A stretch of 64,000 nt of DNA from Thiorhodospira sibirica ATCC 700588 (GCF_000227725.2 NZ_MU255056.1:2360516-2424515), one strand, 5' to 3'. Counted from the stretch's first letter, positions 35,901 through 46,258 are shown. The notes: generated by a model not told the origin, from the sequence alone. Program-made: numbers and translations.

Positions 35901-37475
35901 TTAAGCCCGCACCACCTGCACAGCCCGCCCCTGCGGGCTGGTATGGGTTTCACAGGAGGTGCGGGTTTCAATGGCGGGCTGATCTGAGCGGCGATCAAAA
36001 ATCACCAGCCAGCCGCTGTCCAGGCCCAAGCCCGAGAGATACCCATCCAGTTGTTCCAAGCCTTCCATCAAAGGATCAGGGCGGGTATCGCGCCAGACTT
36101 TAAGCTCAATGCCTAAGGTCACATCCCCATAGCGCAGACACAAATCCATCCGCCCTGAGCCAATGGCATATTCGCGCTCCAAACTCCCACCGCCATTGAC
36201 CACCCGATGCAAAAAGGCCATCAATACCAGGTGGGGGGCGATTTCATGATAGGGCGTGCTTTTTAACAAAGGCGCGCCGTGCTGCCGCCAGAAACTGAGA
36301 AAAGCCGCCAGCAGTTTTTCTGGATTGAGGGATTCATCTGGATTCAGCCAACTCGGCGCAATACGCGGCAAGGTGTCCTGAGGGGCACCGGCCAGTGACC
36401 GCGGTAGCACTTCCCGATAGATGGGGTTGGCCACCACCAGACCGCCGGCACCGTCACGACGCAATAAGCCCAGATCCACCAGATATTGGCGATCATCTTC
36501 CGAGGCATCCTCCATCCATTCACCCGCCAGCATCGGCTCAATCACCCGGCGTACCCGGGGTTCCTGGAGTTTATGCGCCAGTTGATCCAAATGGGTCACC
36601 CGTTCCACAATCATGGCCTCCTTGGCCTGCTCAATCCGTTCCACGGTGATGGGCTGTGCGCGATCCCGCCCGGCACGAATCTTAAAGGTGGCCCGATAGG
36701 CCAGGGCATTGACCAGCCACGGCTGGCCTTGGGTTAATTCCCAGATCCGATCCAGGGCCTCGGGGGTAAAAATCTGCCCGGTTTCTTGGGTGTGTTCGAG
36801 CAACAGCGTCAGGGTTTCATCGCGGGTGAAATCCCCCAGACGCAGGGATTCCGCTTTGATATTGAACGCACTGCCGCCGGTGATGGGGTCTTTCTCGGAG
36901 CTGGCATGGATGCGGTAGTCGCGCAGATCGCGTACCCCACACAAGATGATGGTCTGGGGGAAGGCCGTGGGGCGTTGCGGATACCCGGCGCGTAACTGGC
37001 GCAGCAAGGACAGCAGGGTATCACCAATCAGGGCGTCCACCTCATCCAGCAAGAGCACTAAGGGTTTGGGTGAAATGGTGCTCCACTGACTGAGAAATGT
37101 ACTGAGCGCTGAGCCTGGGGCAGTGGTCGCTAAAATCTCACGGGCATGCTGTGGACGTTCATGATCCTGGGTCCAGATCTGTGCCGAGGAGGCGATATCC
37201 GTGACCATGGTCGCCATCGCCTCGTCAATGCGCTCACGCCAGGCCTGCGCACCTTCCAGATTGGCATACACCGCCCGATAATGCCCCTCACGGTTTAAAT
37301 ATTCCATCAAGGCCAAAAGACAGGAGGTTTTACCGGTTTGACGCGGGGCATGAAGCAGGAAGTATTTTTTCTGGTCGATCAGGCTGAGCACTTCATCGAG
37401 ATCCCAGCGGGATAACGGCGGCACGATGTAATGATCCTCAGAGCGCACCGGCCCTTCGGTGTTGAAAAAGCGCAT
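35901..37475 (-). CDS. P-loop ATPase with PD-(D/E)XK-like C-terminus
   Basis: About 524 residues from the ATG at 37475 (a TTG at 37551 lies further upstream). The N-terminal AAA-like domain has RPLSRWDLDEVLSLIDQ-type linker sequence, Walker A LLHAPRQTGKTS and Walker B PLVLLLDEVDALIG, with a sensor-like Arg in LCGVRDLRDYR. It resembles the ATPases of the AAA-ATPase_like / DUF1703 proteins. The C-terminal 100 residues carry GSGRMDLCLRYGDVTLGIELKVW, a plausible D...E-x-K nuclease core, followed by LEQLDGYLSGLGLDSGWLVIFD. Function is unknown; such architectures occur in selfish and defence loci. An 8-bp palindrome (35921-35940) lies at its 3' end. Confidence 0.82.
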   Translation of the reverse strand: MRFFNTEGPVRSEDHYIVPPLSRWDLDEVLSLIDQKKYFLLHAPRQTGKTSCLLALMEYLNREGHYRAVYANLEGAQAWRERIDEAMATMVTDIASSAQIWTQDHERPQHAREILATTAPGSALSTFLSQWSTISPKPLVLLLDEVDALIGDTLLSLLRQLRAGYPQRPTAFPQTIILCGVRDLRDYRIHASSEKDPITGGSAFNIKAESLRLGDFTRDETLTLLLEHTQETGQIFTPEALDRIWELTQGQPWLVNALAYRATFKIRAGRDRAQPITVERIEQAKEAMIVERVTHLDQLAHKLQEPRVRRVIEPMLAGEWMEDASEDDRQYLVDLGLLRRDGAGGLVVANPIYREVLPRSLAGAPQDTLPRIAPSWLNPDESLNPEKLLAAFLSFWRQHGAPLLKSTPYHEIAPHLVLMAFLHRVVNGGGSLEREYAIGSGRMDLCLRYGDVTLGIELKVWRDTRPDPLMEGLEQLDGYLSGLGLDSGWLVIFDRRSDQPAIETRTSCETHTSPQGRAVQVVRA

Positions 37476-37722
37476 GGGATACCTCGCAACATGGGCTACA
37501 TAGCTTAAACACTGAGCATAACATGGCCACGGGAGCGCCAAATCCTGGATCAATAGAGCATCAATCCTGCGGATATCGGGTGCTTCATGGATATTGATGT
37601 ATAGACAGGACCTGGGTCAAACACCCGCAAGCCTCCCCTATCTCCAGTATCAAAGGATATACTGTGACCATCCTGGCGGATACGCAGACCGACCGATTAA
37701 TCTTAAGTATGGAGCCTTTGGC

Positions 37723-40722
37723 ATGGGTAAACACGCGCCTGAAACCTTGGGTGTTAGAAAAAAAATGCAGCTCAAAGATACTGACCTTTCTACCACTGTT
37801 GCGGAGAAAGCCGCGCCGCCGGTCGTTGCATTTGACGGCTATGTGATCGGTATTGGGGCTTCGGCGGGGGGGCTGGAGGCGTTGGAGTTATCCTTTCAGA
37901 ATATGCCAGTCAATATGAACGCCGCTTTTGTGGTGGTGCAGCATCTGTCGCCGGATCATAAAAGCCTGATGGCCAATCTGCTCGCACGGCATACACATAT
38001 GCCGGTGACCACGGTGGAAGATGGCATGGCCTTGCAGGCCAATCATGTCTATCTGATCCCGCCGGCCAGTCTGATGACGCTTTCCAAAGCGCGGTTACGC
38101 CTGATTCCCAAAAATCCCCGGGGGCTGTCGCTGCCGATTGATTTTTTCTTTTCCTCGCTGGCGGAAAATTTTGGCAATCGGGCCATTGGGGTGATTTTAT
38201 CGGGCACGGGTTCAGATGGCACCCGGGGTTCGGTGGCCATCAATGATGCCGGCGGATTGTTACTGGCGCAAAACCCGGAAAGCGCGAAATTTGACGGGAT
38301 GCCGCGCAGCGTGATCGCCACCGGAATTGTGGATGATATTGTCGCACCCGAGGATCTGGGTCAGCGCATCCGCGAACACATTGATCACATTCCCAAGACG
38401 CTGAGCGAACGCCCCGACAAGCCCACCAGTCAGGTCGAGCGCGGCTCGGCGCTGGAAGAAATTCTGCATATCTTGCAAACCCAGGGAGGGATTGATTTTC
38501 GTGAATACAAACCCGCCACGGTCTTGCGGCGCATTGAGCGGCGTATGCAAGTGCGCCATATCAGCGACTTTGAAAACTATATGCGTCTGCTGCAGGATGA
38601 CCGTGCCGAGGTTTCCTTGCTGCGGCGTGATATTTTGATCCCGGTGACCAATTTTTTCCGCGATGTGGAGGCCTTTGAGGAGCTAAGCAACAGTGCGGTG
38701 GATCAGATTGTCAGCGAGCACAAAGACAATCAGCCGATCCGCGTGTGGGTGGCGGGAATGTCCACCGGCGAGGAGGCGTATTCGATTGCCATCCTGTTTG
38801 CCGAGGCCTTTGAGCGGGTGCGCCGCTGGCCCAATCTGAAAATCTTTGCCACGGATGTGGAACAGCAAAATGTCGATGCCGCCAGTGCCGGGGTGTTTTC
38901 TGAGTCCATTATCGCCGAGGTCTCACCGGAGCGACTTGAGCGTTTTTTCACAAAACGCGGCAATCATTTTGTGATTCGTCCGGAGATTCGTCAGAATTTG
39001 GTTTTTGCGCGGCATAATCTGCTCGAAGACCCGCCATTTACGCGCATGGATCTGGTGTCTTGCCGCAATCTGCTGATCTATTTTCTGCCCAACGCGCAGG
39101 ATCGCGCCTTATTGCGTATGCAATATGCCCTAGCCCCCGGCGGGTATTTGTTTTTAGGCAGCAGTGAATCCCTGGCGGGTTTAAGTCGCGACTTTTCTCC
39201 GGTGAATAATAAGCACAAACTGTATCGCGTCTTGCGTCAACCGGCCTTGCCCTTAGACCTTGGGTTGGCCGGCAATCTGTCGCGTGAGCGCCGTCCGGAT
39301 AACAAACAGCGGATGTTGCCGACCGGGCGCTCGCGGGATGCCAATGCCATTGACGCTGCGCATCAAACGCTGCTCCAGGATCATGCGCCCCCCAGCCTGT
39401 TATTGACCCAGGCGCGGGAGGTGATTCATATCTTTGGCAATGCGCGCCGTTATCTGCATTTGCCGGAAGGCAGTCTGTCCTTTGAGGTCAGCCGTCTGCT
39501 GCCACCACAACTTTCACCGATTGCCCATGCCCTGCTGCATCGTGTGCAAAAGGACAATGCCCGCGTGGTGGCCGAACCCACGACCTTTCAGCTCAGTGAT
39601 GATGTGGTGGTGCGGCTGCGCCTGATTGCGCGTCCCATTAGCCTGCCCACCGGCGGTGAACCCTATTTGTTGCTCTCCTTTGAGGATACCAGCAGCGAAA
39701 GCCACGCCGAGGATGCCGGCACCAATACCCTGGATGTCAATGTCGAGTCGATGGATCGGATTCAGTCCCTGGAGCGGGAGCTGGCCACGACCCGCGAAAG
39801 CTTGCAGGCGACCATTGAAGAGCTGGAAACCTCTAACGAGGAGTTGCAGGCCACCAATGAGGAAATGATGGCCTCCAACGAGGAATTGCAAAGCTCCAAC
39901 GAGGAGCTGCAATCCATGAACGAGGAGCTGTATACCGTCAATGCAGAAAATCAGGAAAAGATTCAGATCCTCAATCGGCTCAATGCCGATCTGGACAGCA
40001 TGGCCAAGGCCAGCTCGATTGCCACCATCTTTTTAAATGAAGAATTGCGCATCACCCGCTTCACCCCGGAATCGCGCATGATCTTCAACATAGAAGACAG
40101 CGACATCGGCAGACCCATTCAGAACTTCACCCATAATCTGCGCTATGCGGAGCTGACCAAGGATCTGGAAAAAACCCTCTCGCAAAACGAGATGTTTGAG
40201 CGTGAGGTGCGTTCGGAAAATGATCAGAAGCTCTATCTGGTAAGGATTTTGCCGTACAAGGTGCATGGCTCGATCAAAAATGGCGCGGTGATGAGCTTTG
40301 TCGATGTGACTTCCCTGCGCGATGTGCAACGCCTGCAAGCGGTGCTCGATTCGCTGCCGGTGCATGTCGCGGTGCTGGATACCACCGGCAAGGTTACCTT
40401 GCTCAATCAGGTCTGGCAAAAATTCATCAAACGCGATGATGATCATGCGCTATTGCATTCCGGCATTGGCTCGAATTACCTCAAGGCCTGCGAGCGCGAA
40501 ATTCAACGCGAAAATGGCCAATACGCTCAGGCCGCCGTGCAGGGACTGAGCAAGGTTTTGGAGGGCAAGCTTGAGCGCTTTACCCACGAATACCCCTATT
40601 ATGATGCGGCCAAACCGCGTCGCTTCCTGATGCATGCGGCCCCGCTGCATCACCCGACCGGCGGCATCGTCGTCAGTCACATTGAGATCACGCACGATCG
40701 CAGCCGAGATGTCGATTCTTGA
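37723..40722 (+). CDS. CheB-CheR-PAS fusion protein
   Basis: About 999 residues from ATG 37723, which follows GGAG. Order: CheB methylesterase (about 40-225) with the catalytic Ser in [13 protein letters not shown], the His in QHLSPDHKS and the Asp in [12 protein letters not shown]. CheR methyltransferase follows (about 245-505) with FFRDVEAFE, the SAM-binding [16 protein letters not shown] and [14 protein letters not shown] degenerate PAS region (560-665) leads to a striking NEELQ-repeat coiled coil (about 676-752), then two PAS domains. It lacks the CheB receiver domain. It overlaps the GGDEF-EAL gene by one base (TGATG), so expression is coupled. Such fusions modify receptors or act in c-di-GMP or stress signalling. 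Confidence 0.93.
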   Translation: MGKHAPETLGVRKKMQLKDTDLSTTVAEKAAPPVVAFDGYVIGIGASAGGLEALELSFQNMPVNMNAAFVVVQHLSPDHKSLMANLLARHTHMPVTTVEDGMALQANHVYLIPPASLMTLSKARLRLIPKNPRGLSLPIDFFFSSLAENFGNRAIGVILSGTGSDGTRGSVAINDAGGLLLAQNPESAKFDGMPRSVIATGIVDDIVAPEDLGQRIREHIDHIPKTLSERPDKPTSQVERGSALEEILHILQTQGGIDFREYKPATVLRRIERRMQVRHISDFENYMRLLQDDRAEVSLLRRDILIPVTNFFRDVEAFEELSNSAVDQIVSEHKDNQPIRVWVAGMSTGEEAYSIAILFAEAFERVRRWPNLKIFATDVEQQNVDAASAGVFSESIIAEVSPERLERFFTKRGNHFVIRPEIRQNLVFARHNLLEDPPFTRMDLVSCRNLLIYFLPNAQDRALLRMQYALAPGGYLFLGSSESLAGLSRDFSPVNNKHKLYRVLRQPALPLDLGLAGNLSRERRPDNKQRMLPTGRSRDANAIDAAHQTLLQDHAPPSLLLTQAREVIHIFGNARRYLHLPEGSLSFEVSRLLPPQLSPIAHALLHRVQKDNARVVAEPTTFQLSDDVVVRLRLIARPISLPTGGEPYLLLSFEDTSSESHAEDAGTNTLDVNVESMDRIQSLERELATTRESLQATIEELETSNEELQATNEEMMASNEELQSSNEELQSMNEELYTVNAENQEKIQILNRLNADLDSMAKASSIATIFLNEELRITRFTPESRMIFNIEDSDIGRPIQNFTHNLRYAELTKDLEKTLSQNEMFEREVRSENDQKLYLVRILPYKVHGSIKNGAVMSFVDVTSLRDVQRLQAVLDSLPVHVAVLDTTGKVTLLNQVWQKFIKRDDDHALLHSGIGSNYLKACEREIQRENGQYAQAAVQGLSKVLEGKLERFTHEYPYYDAAKPRRFLMHAAPLHHPTGGIVVSHIEITHDRSRDVDS

Positions 40723-43700
40723 TGATTCCTAAGAAGCAACAGGCCCTGAGCACGGAGGACACAGAAGAGCTTAAAGCATTGGGTGAGCGCGCCCTGATTA
40801 TGTTGCGCAACGGGGATGTCAGTCTCGCGGAAGAAATGCTCAACCACGGCGATGTCAGTCTGGCAGAGCTGGTGGAAAACCTGCGGGTGCATCAGGCGGA
40901 ACTGGAAATCCAAAATGAAGAGCTGCGGGCGGCACGATTGCAGCAGCAATACGCCTTTGAGCGCTTCAGTACCTTGTTTAATCTGGCGCCCATGCCTATG
41001 CTGGTGATGGATCGTACCGGCTTGATTCTGGAAGGCAACCGGGCGGCGGCCAATGTTTTTGGTCTGGAAAATCGCCATCTGCGTCAGCACTTTTTTCGCG
41101 CCTTAATCCGCCCGGAAGATCAGGCCAGGGCCTTGGGTGGCTTTTCCGTGGCCTCCGCGCATGGCGAGGCGCATATCACGGAACTGCATTTCGTGCTTGG
41201 TGCAGGGCAGGGCTTTTTGGGCGATTTGCACATTGCCTCACTGCCCGCCGCGCAGCGTCTGGATGTGTGGTCATTCATCTGCGTGGTCATGGATCAAAGC
41301 GACCAGATCCGCCAGCGTGAAATCATCAGTGATGCCGAGCGCGCCAATCGCATCATTGCCGAAAAGCTGACCGAGCGGCTCAAGGAAATCCGCTTTTTGC
41401 AATATGTGACTGAACAGCTCCAGCACACCGAACAGATTGATATCGCGTTATTGCAGCGTGTGGTGGATGAACTGCCGAGTGCGATGCGCTTTAGTCACGA
41501 CATCTCCGCCCGTATCCGGCTCAACCACGATGAAGTCAGCACCGCCAACTTCAAACACGGCGCCGCGAATATCCGCACACGCATCCGGCTCAATCATCCG
41601 CATAAGGGGCTGATTGAGGTTTGCTATCTTGCCGATCCGGCGCATGAACCGCCGTTTGATTTTTTGCCCGAAGAGCAGGATCTGATCCAGACCCTGGCCG
41701 GCATTCTCGGCAACGCCCTGGAACGCGAACACGCCCAGCGCGAGCGGGATCAGATCTTTGCCACCTCGGTGGATATGATGTGTGTGGCCGGCTTTGATGG
41801 CTATCTCAAACAGCTCAACCCTGCCTGGCAGCGAACTTTGGGCTGGACGGAAACACAGATGACCGAGAAGCCCTGGCTGGATTTTGTGCATCCGGAAGAT
41901 GTCGCCAATACCCTCATGGCCCTGGATGCGCTCAAGACCGGGCAGACGGTGCTTGAGTTTGAAAACCGCTACCGCTGTCGGGATGGCACCTATCGCTGGC
42001 TGGCCTGGAACAGCTACCCTGACATCCCCAATCAGCGCCTGTTTGCGGTGGTGCGCGACATCACCGAGCGCAAATTACACGAAGATGCCCTGCGCCAGGC
42101 AGCGACCGTCTTTGAAAATACCCGCGATGGGGTGATCATCACCGATTTGCAACCGCGCATTCTCGGCGTCAATCGCGCCTATACCGACATCACCGGCTAT
42201 ACCCATGATGAGGTCTTTGGCCTGAATCCGCGCATCCTGCAATCGGAACGCCACCACAAAGCCTTTTATCAGGCGATGTGGCGCAGCATCAAAGACAACG
42301 GCTACTGGCAGGGCGAGATCTGGAACCGACGCAAGAGCGGTGAAATTTATCCGGAATGGCTCACCATCAGCACCGTGCGCAATGCCGATGGCCAGCCCAC
42401 CCACTATGTCGGCGTGTTTACCGACATCAGCCGCCTGAAAAAAACCGAGGCCCGGCTGGAGCATCTCGCCCACCACGACCCGCTAACCGACCTGCCTAAC
42501 CGTTTACTGTTTTTGTCCCGCGTGCAACACGCCCTGGCCAGTGCGCGACGCCGTAAAGAAAAGATTGCCGTACTTTTTCTGGATCTGGATCGCTTCAAAA
42601 CCGTCAATGACAGCCTTGGCCATCCCTCCGGCGATGAGCTCCTGGTCGCCATTGCCAAACAGATTGGCGCACGTCTGCACAGCGAAGACACGCTGGCACG
42701 TCTGGGCGGGGATGAGTTTTTGATTTTGCTGGAATCGGTCGAGCGCGCCCATCAGGCAGCGGACATCGCGCAAGATTTGCTGGAAACCTTGGAGGCGCCG
42801 TTTACCCTGGGCTCCGGGCATGAGGTCTATATCGGTGCCAGTATCGGCATCAGCGTTTATCCCGACGATGCGCACGGCGAGACCGAACTGATTCAGCACG
42901 CCGATGCGGCCATGTATAAAGCTAAAGATCAGGGCCGTAACAGCTTTCATTTTTATACCCAGGAAATGACCCAGGCCGCGATTGAACGCCTGGAGCTGGA
43001 AACCGCCATCCGCCGGGGACTGGAGCAAAACGAATTCGTCTTGCACTATCAGCCCTTAATTGATTTACGCACTGAAAAAACCGTCGGCTTTGAGGCCCTG
43101 ATCCGCTGGCAACATCCGCAAAAAGGGCTGATCTATCCGGCGGCCTTCATTCCCGCCGCCGAGGAAACCGGGCTGATTCTGGCCCTGGGCAAATGGGTGT
43201 TGCACACCGCCTGCACCCAGTGCCGCCGTTGGCTGGATGAAGGCATCGCGCCCGCCTTTGTGGCGGTGAATCTCTCCGCCCGCCAGTTCCAGGGACAGGA
43301 AATCGACCAGCAGGTGCGCGAGGCTTTAGATCGCACCGGCCTGCCGGGACACTATCTGGAGCTGGAGCTAACCGAAACCATGGTGCTTGAACCCGGCGAA
43401 ACCGCCGCGCAAAAACTCGCTACCCTCAAAACCTTGGGCATTCAACTGGCTATTGATGATTTTGGCACAGGCTACTCATCGCTGGCCTATCTCAAGCGCC
43501 TGCCGATCAACAAGCTTAAAATCGACCGCAGCTTCATCAGCAATATGATCGAGGATGAAGACGATCAGCAGCTGGTCAGCACCATCATCAACATGGCGCA
43601 CAACCTGCGCCTAAGCGTTCTCTCGGAGGGCGTCGAAACCCAGGCCCAGGCGGAACTCCTCAAACAGATGGGCTGTGACTTTGCCCAGGGCTACTTCTAC

Positions 43701-43754
43701 AGCAAACCACAACCGGCTGAATACGCCACCGCCCGCTTGCGCGCGATGTCCTGA
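40722..43754 (+). CDS. PAS-GGDEF-EAL c-di-GMP enzyme
   Basis: About 1010 residues. ATG overlaps the previous stop. An N-terminal coiled segment with LRVHQAELEIQNEELRAAR is followed by a PAS domain (75-180), a GAF-like middle (200-330) and two PAS/PAC units (about 343-452, 456-572). GGDEF (577-742) has the motif RLGGDEF. The residues at the inhibitory-site position before it read HSED, not RxxD, so product inhibition is probably absent. EAL (750-1005) keeps all key residues: FEALIRW, VNLSARQF, LELTETM, IDDFGTGYSS, KLKIDRSF and EGVET. Both activities could therefore be real. No transmembrane segments, so it is cytosolic. Confidence 0.95.
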   Translation: MIPKKQQALSTEDTEELKALGERALIMLRNGDVSLAEEMLNHGDVSLAELVENLRVHQAELEIQNEELRAARLQQQYAFERFSTLFNLAPMPMLVMDRTGLILEGNRAAANVFGLENRHLRQHFFRALIRPEDQARALGGFSVASAHGEAHITELHFVLGAGQGFLGDLHIASLPAAQRLDVWSFICVVMDQSDQIRQREIISDAERANRIIAEKLTERLKEIRFLQYVTEQLQHTEQIDIALLQRVVDELPSAMRFSHDISARIRLNHDEVSTANFKHGAANIRTRIRLNHPHKGLIEVCYLADPAHEPPFDFLPEEQDLIQTLAGILGNALEREHAQRERDQIFATSVDMMCVAGFDGYLKQLNPAWQRTLGWTETQMTEKPWLDFVHPEDVANTLMALDALKTGQTVLEFENRYRCRDGTYRWLAWNSYPDIPNQRLFAVVRDITERKLHEDALRQAATVFENTRDGVIITDLQPRILGVNRAYTDITGYTHDEVFGLNPRILQSERHHKAFYQAMWRSIKDNGYWQGEIWNRRKSGEIYPEWLTISTVRNADGQPTHYVGVFTDISRLKKTEARLEHLAHHDPLTDLPNRLLFLSRVQHALASARRRKEKIAVLFLDLDRFKTVNDSLGHPSGDELLVAIAKQIGARLHSEDTLARLGGDEFLILLESVERAHQAADIAQDLLETLEAPFTLGSGHEVYIGASIGISVYPDDAHGETELIQHADAAMYKAKDQGRNSFHFYTQEMTQAAIERLELETAIRRGLEQNEFVLHYQPLIDLRTEKTVGFEALIRWQHPQKGLIYPAAFIPAAEETGLILALGKWVLHTACTQCRRWLDEGIAPAFVAVNLSARQFQGQEIDQQVREALDRTGLPGHYLELELTETMVLEPGETAAQKLATLKTLGIQLAIDDFGTGYSSLAYLKRLPINKLKIDRSFISNMIEDEDDQQLVSTIINMAHNLRLSVLSEGVETQAQAELLKQMGCDFAQGYFYSKPQPAEYATARLRAMS

Positions 43755-43768
43755 AAAGCCCTGCCTGC

Positions 43769-43978
43769 TCAGGGCTTGGGCAGATCGTGCGGCGGCGTTT
43801 CATCCGGCGGGGTATCCCGCTGCACGGGAATCAGGTGTTGATCATCATCGTGCAAAATACGATACGCCGGCCCCTCCAGATCCTCATACTGCCCGGAGCG
43901 AATCGCCCACCAAAACAGCCCCGCCACCAACACCAGCAACACCAGCGCCAGCGGAATCATAAAATAAATCATCTCCAT
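43769..43978 (-). CDS. ccoS: cbb3-type cytochrome oxidase assembly protein CcoS
   Basis: 69 residues. One transmembrane helix (MEMIYFMIPLALVLLVLVAGLFWWAIRSGQ) is followed by the family signature YEDLEGPAYRILHDDD and a Pro/Asp-rich tail. CcoS is needed for haem/copper maturation of cbb3 oxidases. The ccoNOP, ccoGHI neighbours normally found beside it are not in the window, so the gene is isolated between the GGDEF-EAL gene and a prepilin gene. It indicates that the organism has a cbb3 oxidase. Confidence 0.93.
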   Translation of the reverse strand: MEMIYFMIPLALVLLVLVAGLFWWAIRSGQYEDLEGPAYRILHDDDQHLIPVQRDTPPDETPPHDLPKP

Positions 43979-44033
43979 GTATCCTCCGGCTGCGTCTCAT
44001 TGTGCGCAGGATGATAAACCGACATGCGGCAGG

Positions 44034-44759
44034 CTAACGCAGCCGCGTCACTGATTGACCACCGGGAACCGTTTGGCGCGGGGCCAGTAAAAGCTCCGGC
44101 CACGCCCCTTGGGCATCGTGCAACCGCAGGCGGATCAACTCGGGCAGTTGGGTGCGCTGGCGCCATTCAGGTTGCCACTGGGAGGCGGTGTCGGGGGATT
44201 GCGCCGGGGGGCCAAAATACTCAATCTGTAGCGCCTCAACGGCTTCCCAGAGGATTTCCTCCTGATCCAGATCGGCGCTGCCCACGGTGTCAGGATGTAG
44301 CAGGCGATATGCCAAGACCAGGGCCGTTTCATCTTGCTGTGTGTGCAGGCCCAGCTCCAGGCGAAACAGCCCACCGCCGCCTTGATGGGCGGGCAGCGGT
44401 GCAACCCAGATCAGGCGCTCAGGCTGACCTTCAAAGGCCAAATCAATCTGATAGGACTCAATTTGCCAAAACACCGGCGCAGCCTGCATCAGGCTGCGGC
44501 GCAACAGATTGGCAACCTGCATCTGCTGGGCGCTGTATTCCAGGCTTTCCTGCGCCCGATCCCAGCTGCGGGCAGCGACGCGCAAGCTGGAAAATAACAC
44601 CGCCATCATCAGGGTCAGCAGGGTGACAGCAATCATCATTTCCAGCAAGGTAAAGCCACGCTGGCGCGGGCTGTGCCGTTTGCGGGGCAGATTCTGGCGG
44701 CTACACTGGCAAATGCAGGATCTCTTGGTGTAAAATGCCCGGCTTATCATCCGTATCAT
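44034..44759 (-). CDS. gspJ: GspJ-like type II secretion pseudopilin (isolated)
   Basis: 241 residues. It has a class III prepilin signal with cleavage after Gly35 and then FTLLEMMIAVTLLTLMMAVLF, including Glu at +5. The leader of about 35 residues is longer than usual, but no closer start codon is in frame. The body (SWDRAQESLEYSAQQMQVANLLRRSLMQAAPVFW...) fits minor pseudopilin GspJ/PulJ. No other gsp genes are adjacent. Its start lies within the promoter region of tRNA-Ser on the other strand. It could belong to a dispersed type II system or another T4P-like system. Confidence 0.8.
   Translation of the reverse strand: MIRMISRAFYTKRSCICQCSRQNLPRKRHSPRQRGFTLLEMMIAVTLLTLMMAVLFSSLRVAARSWDRAQESLEYSAQQMQVANLLRRSLMQAAPVFWQIESYQIDLAFEGQPERLIWVAPLPAHQGGGGLFRLELGLHTQQDETALVLAYRLLHPDTVGSADLDQEEILWEAVEALQIEYFGPPAQSPDTASQWQPEWRQRTQLPELIRLRLHDAQGAWPELLLAPRQTVPGGQSVTRLR
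44707..44736 (+). promoter_or_regulatory. Candidate promoter of tRNA-Ser
   Basis: TAAAAT (44731-44736) with a weak TGGCAA -35 at 44707-44712 (18-base spacer). Start of transcription near 44743 would give a leader of about 26 bases. It overlaps the 5' end of the divergent gspJ-like gene. Confidence 0.4.
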
Positions 44760-44768
44760 CAGACATCA

Positions 44769-44858
44769 GGAGAGGTGGCAGAGCGGTTGATTGCACCGGT
44801 CTTGAAAACCGGCAAGGGTGCAAGCCCTTCGAGGGTTCGAATCCCTCCCTCTCCGCCA
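44769..44858 (+). tRNA. tRNA-Ser (anticodon TGA)
   Basis: 90-nt cloverleaf with long variable arm. Acceptor stem GGAGAGG/CCTCTCC, anticodon stem ACCGG/CCGGC region with loop CTTGAAA (anticodon TGA), variable arm GGGTGCAAGCCC, T-arm GGGTTCGAATCCC, discriminator G and encoded CCA. Confidence 0.97.
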
Positions 44859-44880
44859 TGTATCACCGCTGTGTGCGGTT

Positions 44881-45288
44881 TTAGTCGCCGCCATTACCAC
44901 CGCTATCCCCACCATCATCATGCCCCGCTGCCTGTCTGGCGGCTTTACGCCGTGCCTGGCTATAGCCGTCCAGCTGCGCCAGTACGGCCTGTGGGCGTTC
45001 GTGGGCCAAAGCCTGATCCAGAAGCATTAGCGGCGTTGCGCAGGCGGGGTCTTTTTGCAATTTGCGCCGCGCCATCCACAGGGAAAAGGGGCGAAACCCG
45101 CGAAAAAACAGATAGGACGCGGTCGCTACGATCAGTGCCGTCCAGGTGTGATCCTGAAACCATAAAAATACCGCAAAGCCATAGCCCATAAAGGTCAAGA
45201 TGAAAATCAGGGTTGCATACCCGTGTACCGTGCTGACCAGAGTATCAAAGGCGGTTGCGTGGGTGTCATAGTCGTGTTGGGAGATCAT
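44881..45288 (-). CDS. Small two-TM membrane protein of unknown function
   Basis: 135 residues. Two transmembrane helices are likely: about 26-45 (LIFILTFMGYGFAVFLWFQ) and 51-66. Between residues 66 and 110 is an amphipathic, basic region with LLDQALAHERPQAVLAQLDGYSQARRKAA. The C-terminus is Gly/Asp-rich. I do not recognise the family. It stands alone between tRNA-Ser and the rsx operon. Confidence 0.6.
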   Translation of the reverse strand: MISQHDYDTHATAFDTLVSTVHGYATLIFILTFMGYGFAVFLWFQDHTWTALIVATASYLFFRGFRPFSLWMARRKLQKDPACATPLMLLDQALAHERPQAVLAQLDGYSQARRKAARQAAGHDDGGDSGGNGGD

Positions 45289-45676
45289 CGGTGGTCACAG
45301 CCAATAGGTTGGTTAAACGTGGGCCATTGCGTACCCAGCGCGCGTGCGGTTTGAGTCTAGCAGCTTTGCCGGGCGCTGTCAGTTTTCCCACAAGGGGCCA
45401 AATCCTGAGCCGGGGCTTTGTAAGAATCCGCACATCCCTTCTATGCTGTGTTATAAAATAGCGCCGTTTTGCGCATGGCTTGGATGGCTGCCTTTGTCGT
45501 GGTCAGCAAGGCATCTGAGCGCCTAGTCTGGCACGGTTTGCGCCGTGTCTGAGCGTGGCGTCATCCGCCCCCGGTGTTGTGCTCATGCGGCATTTTACAA
45601 TATTCGGGCGGTCTAAGTTGTTCACTGGCATGGATTGTGTATGCAATCCACCGCAGATTGTTGAGGATCCATCATC
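45289..45676. other. Intergenic region upstream of rsxA
   Basis: 388 bases that must contain the rsx promoter. The best candidate is an extended -10, TG-T-TATAAA at 45449-45457, followed by a small hairpin GCGC-CGTTTT-GCGC. This would leave a 5' UTR of about 210 bases. No open frame has protein-like composition. Confidence 0.35.
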
Positions 45677-46258
45677 TTGACCGAATACCTTTTTCTCATT
45701 ATTGGCACGGCGCTGGTAAACAACGTGGTGCTGGTGAAATTTCTGGGGCTGTGCCCGTTTATGGGGGTTTCCAATAAGCTGGATACCGCCCTGAGCATGG
45801 GGTTGGCCACCACCTTTGTGCTGACGCTGGCGGCCGTGGCCGGCTGGATCATGGAAAATTGGGTGCTGGGGCCACTGGACATCGGCTTTTTGCGCATCCT
45901 CTCGTTTATTCTGATCATCGCCGCCTTGGTGCAATTTACCGAGATGGTGATTCGCAAAACCAGTGCGACCTTGTATCAGGTGCTGGGGATTTTTCTGCCG
46001 CTGATCACCACCAATTGTGCCGTGCTTGGCGTGGCCCTGCTCAATATTCAGCAAGAGCACAGTTTTTTGCAAAGTGTGATTTTTGGAGTGGGATCGGCAC
46101 TTGGTTTTACCCTGGTTATGGTAATCTTTGCTGCAATGCGGGAAAGATTGGCCATCAGCAAGGTTCCCAAAGCCTTTGCCGGCGCCCCCATCGGCTTTAT
46201 CGTGGCGGGGCTGTTATCGCTGGCCTTTATGGGCTTTGCCGGTCTTGATTTTGCCTGA
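45677..46258 (+). CDS. rsxA: Electron transport complex subunit RsxA/RnfA
   Basis: 193 residues, TTG start preceded by TGAGGA. Six transmembrane helices. Conserved blocks are [41 protein letters not shown] and [17 protein letters not shown], whose cysteines bind the intramembrane 2Fe-2S cluster shared with RsxE. Part of the Rnf/Rsx ion-pumping or SoxR-reducing complex. It is separated from rsxB by 154 bases, which is unusual for this operon. Confidence 0.95.
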   Translation: MTEYLFLIIGTALVNNVVLVKFLGLCPFMGVSNKLDTALSMGLATTFVLTLAAVAGWIMENWVLGPLDIGFLRILSFILIIAALVQFTEMVIRKTSATLYQVLGIFLPLITTNCAVLGVALLNIQQEHSFLQSVIFGVGSALGFTLVMVIFAAMRERLAISKVPKAFAGAPIGFIVAGLLSLAFMGFAGLDFA

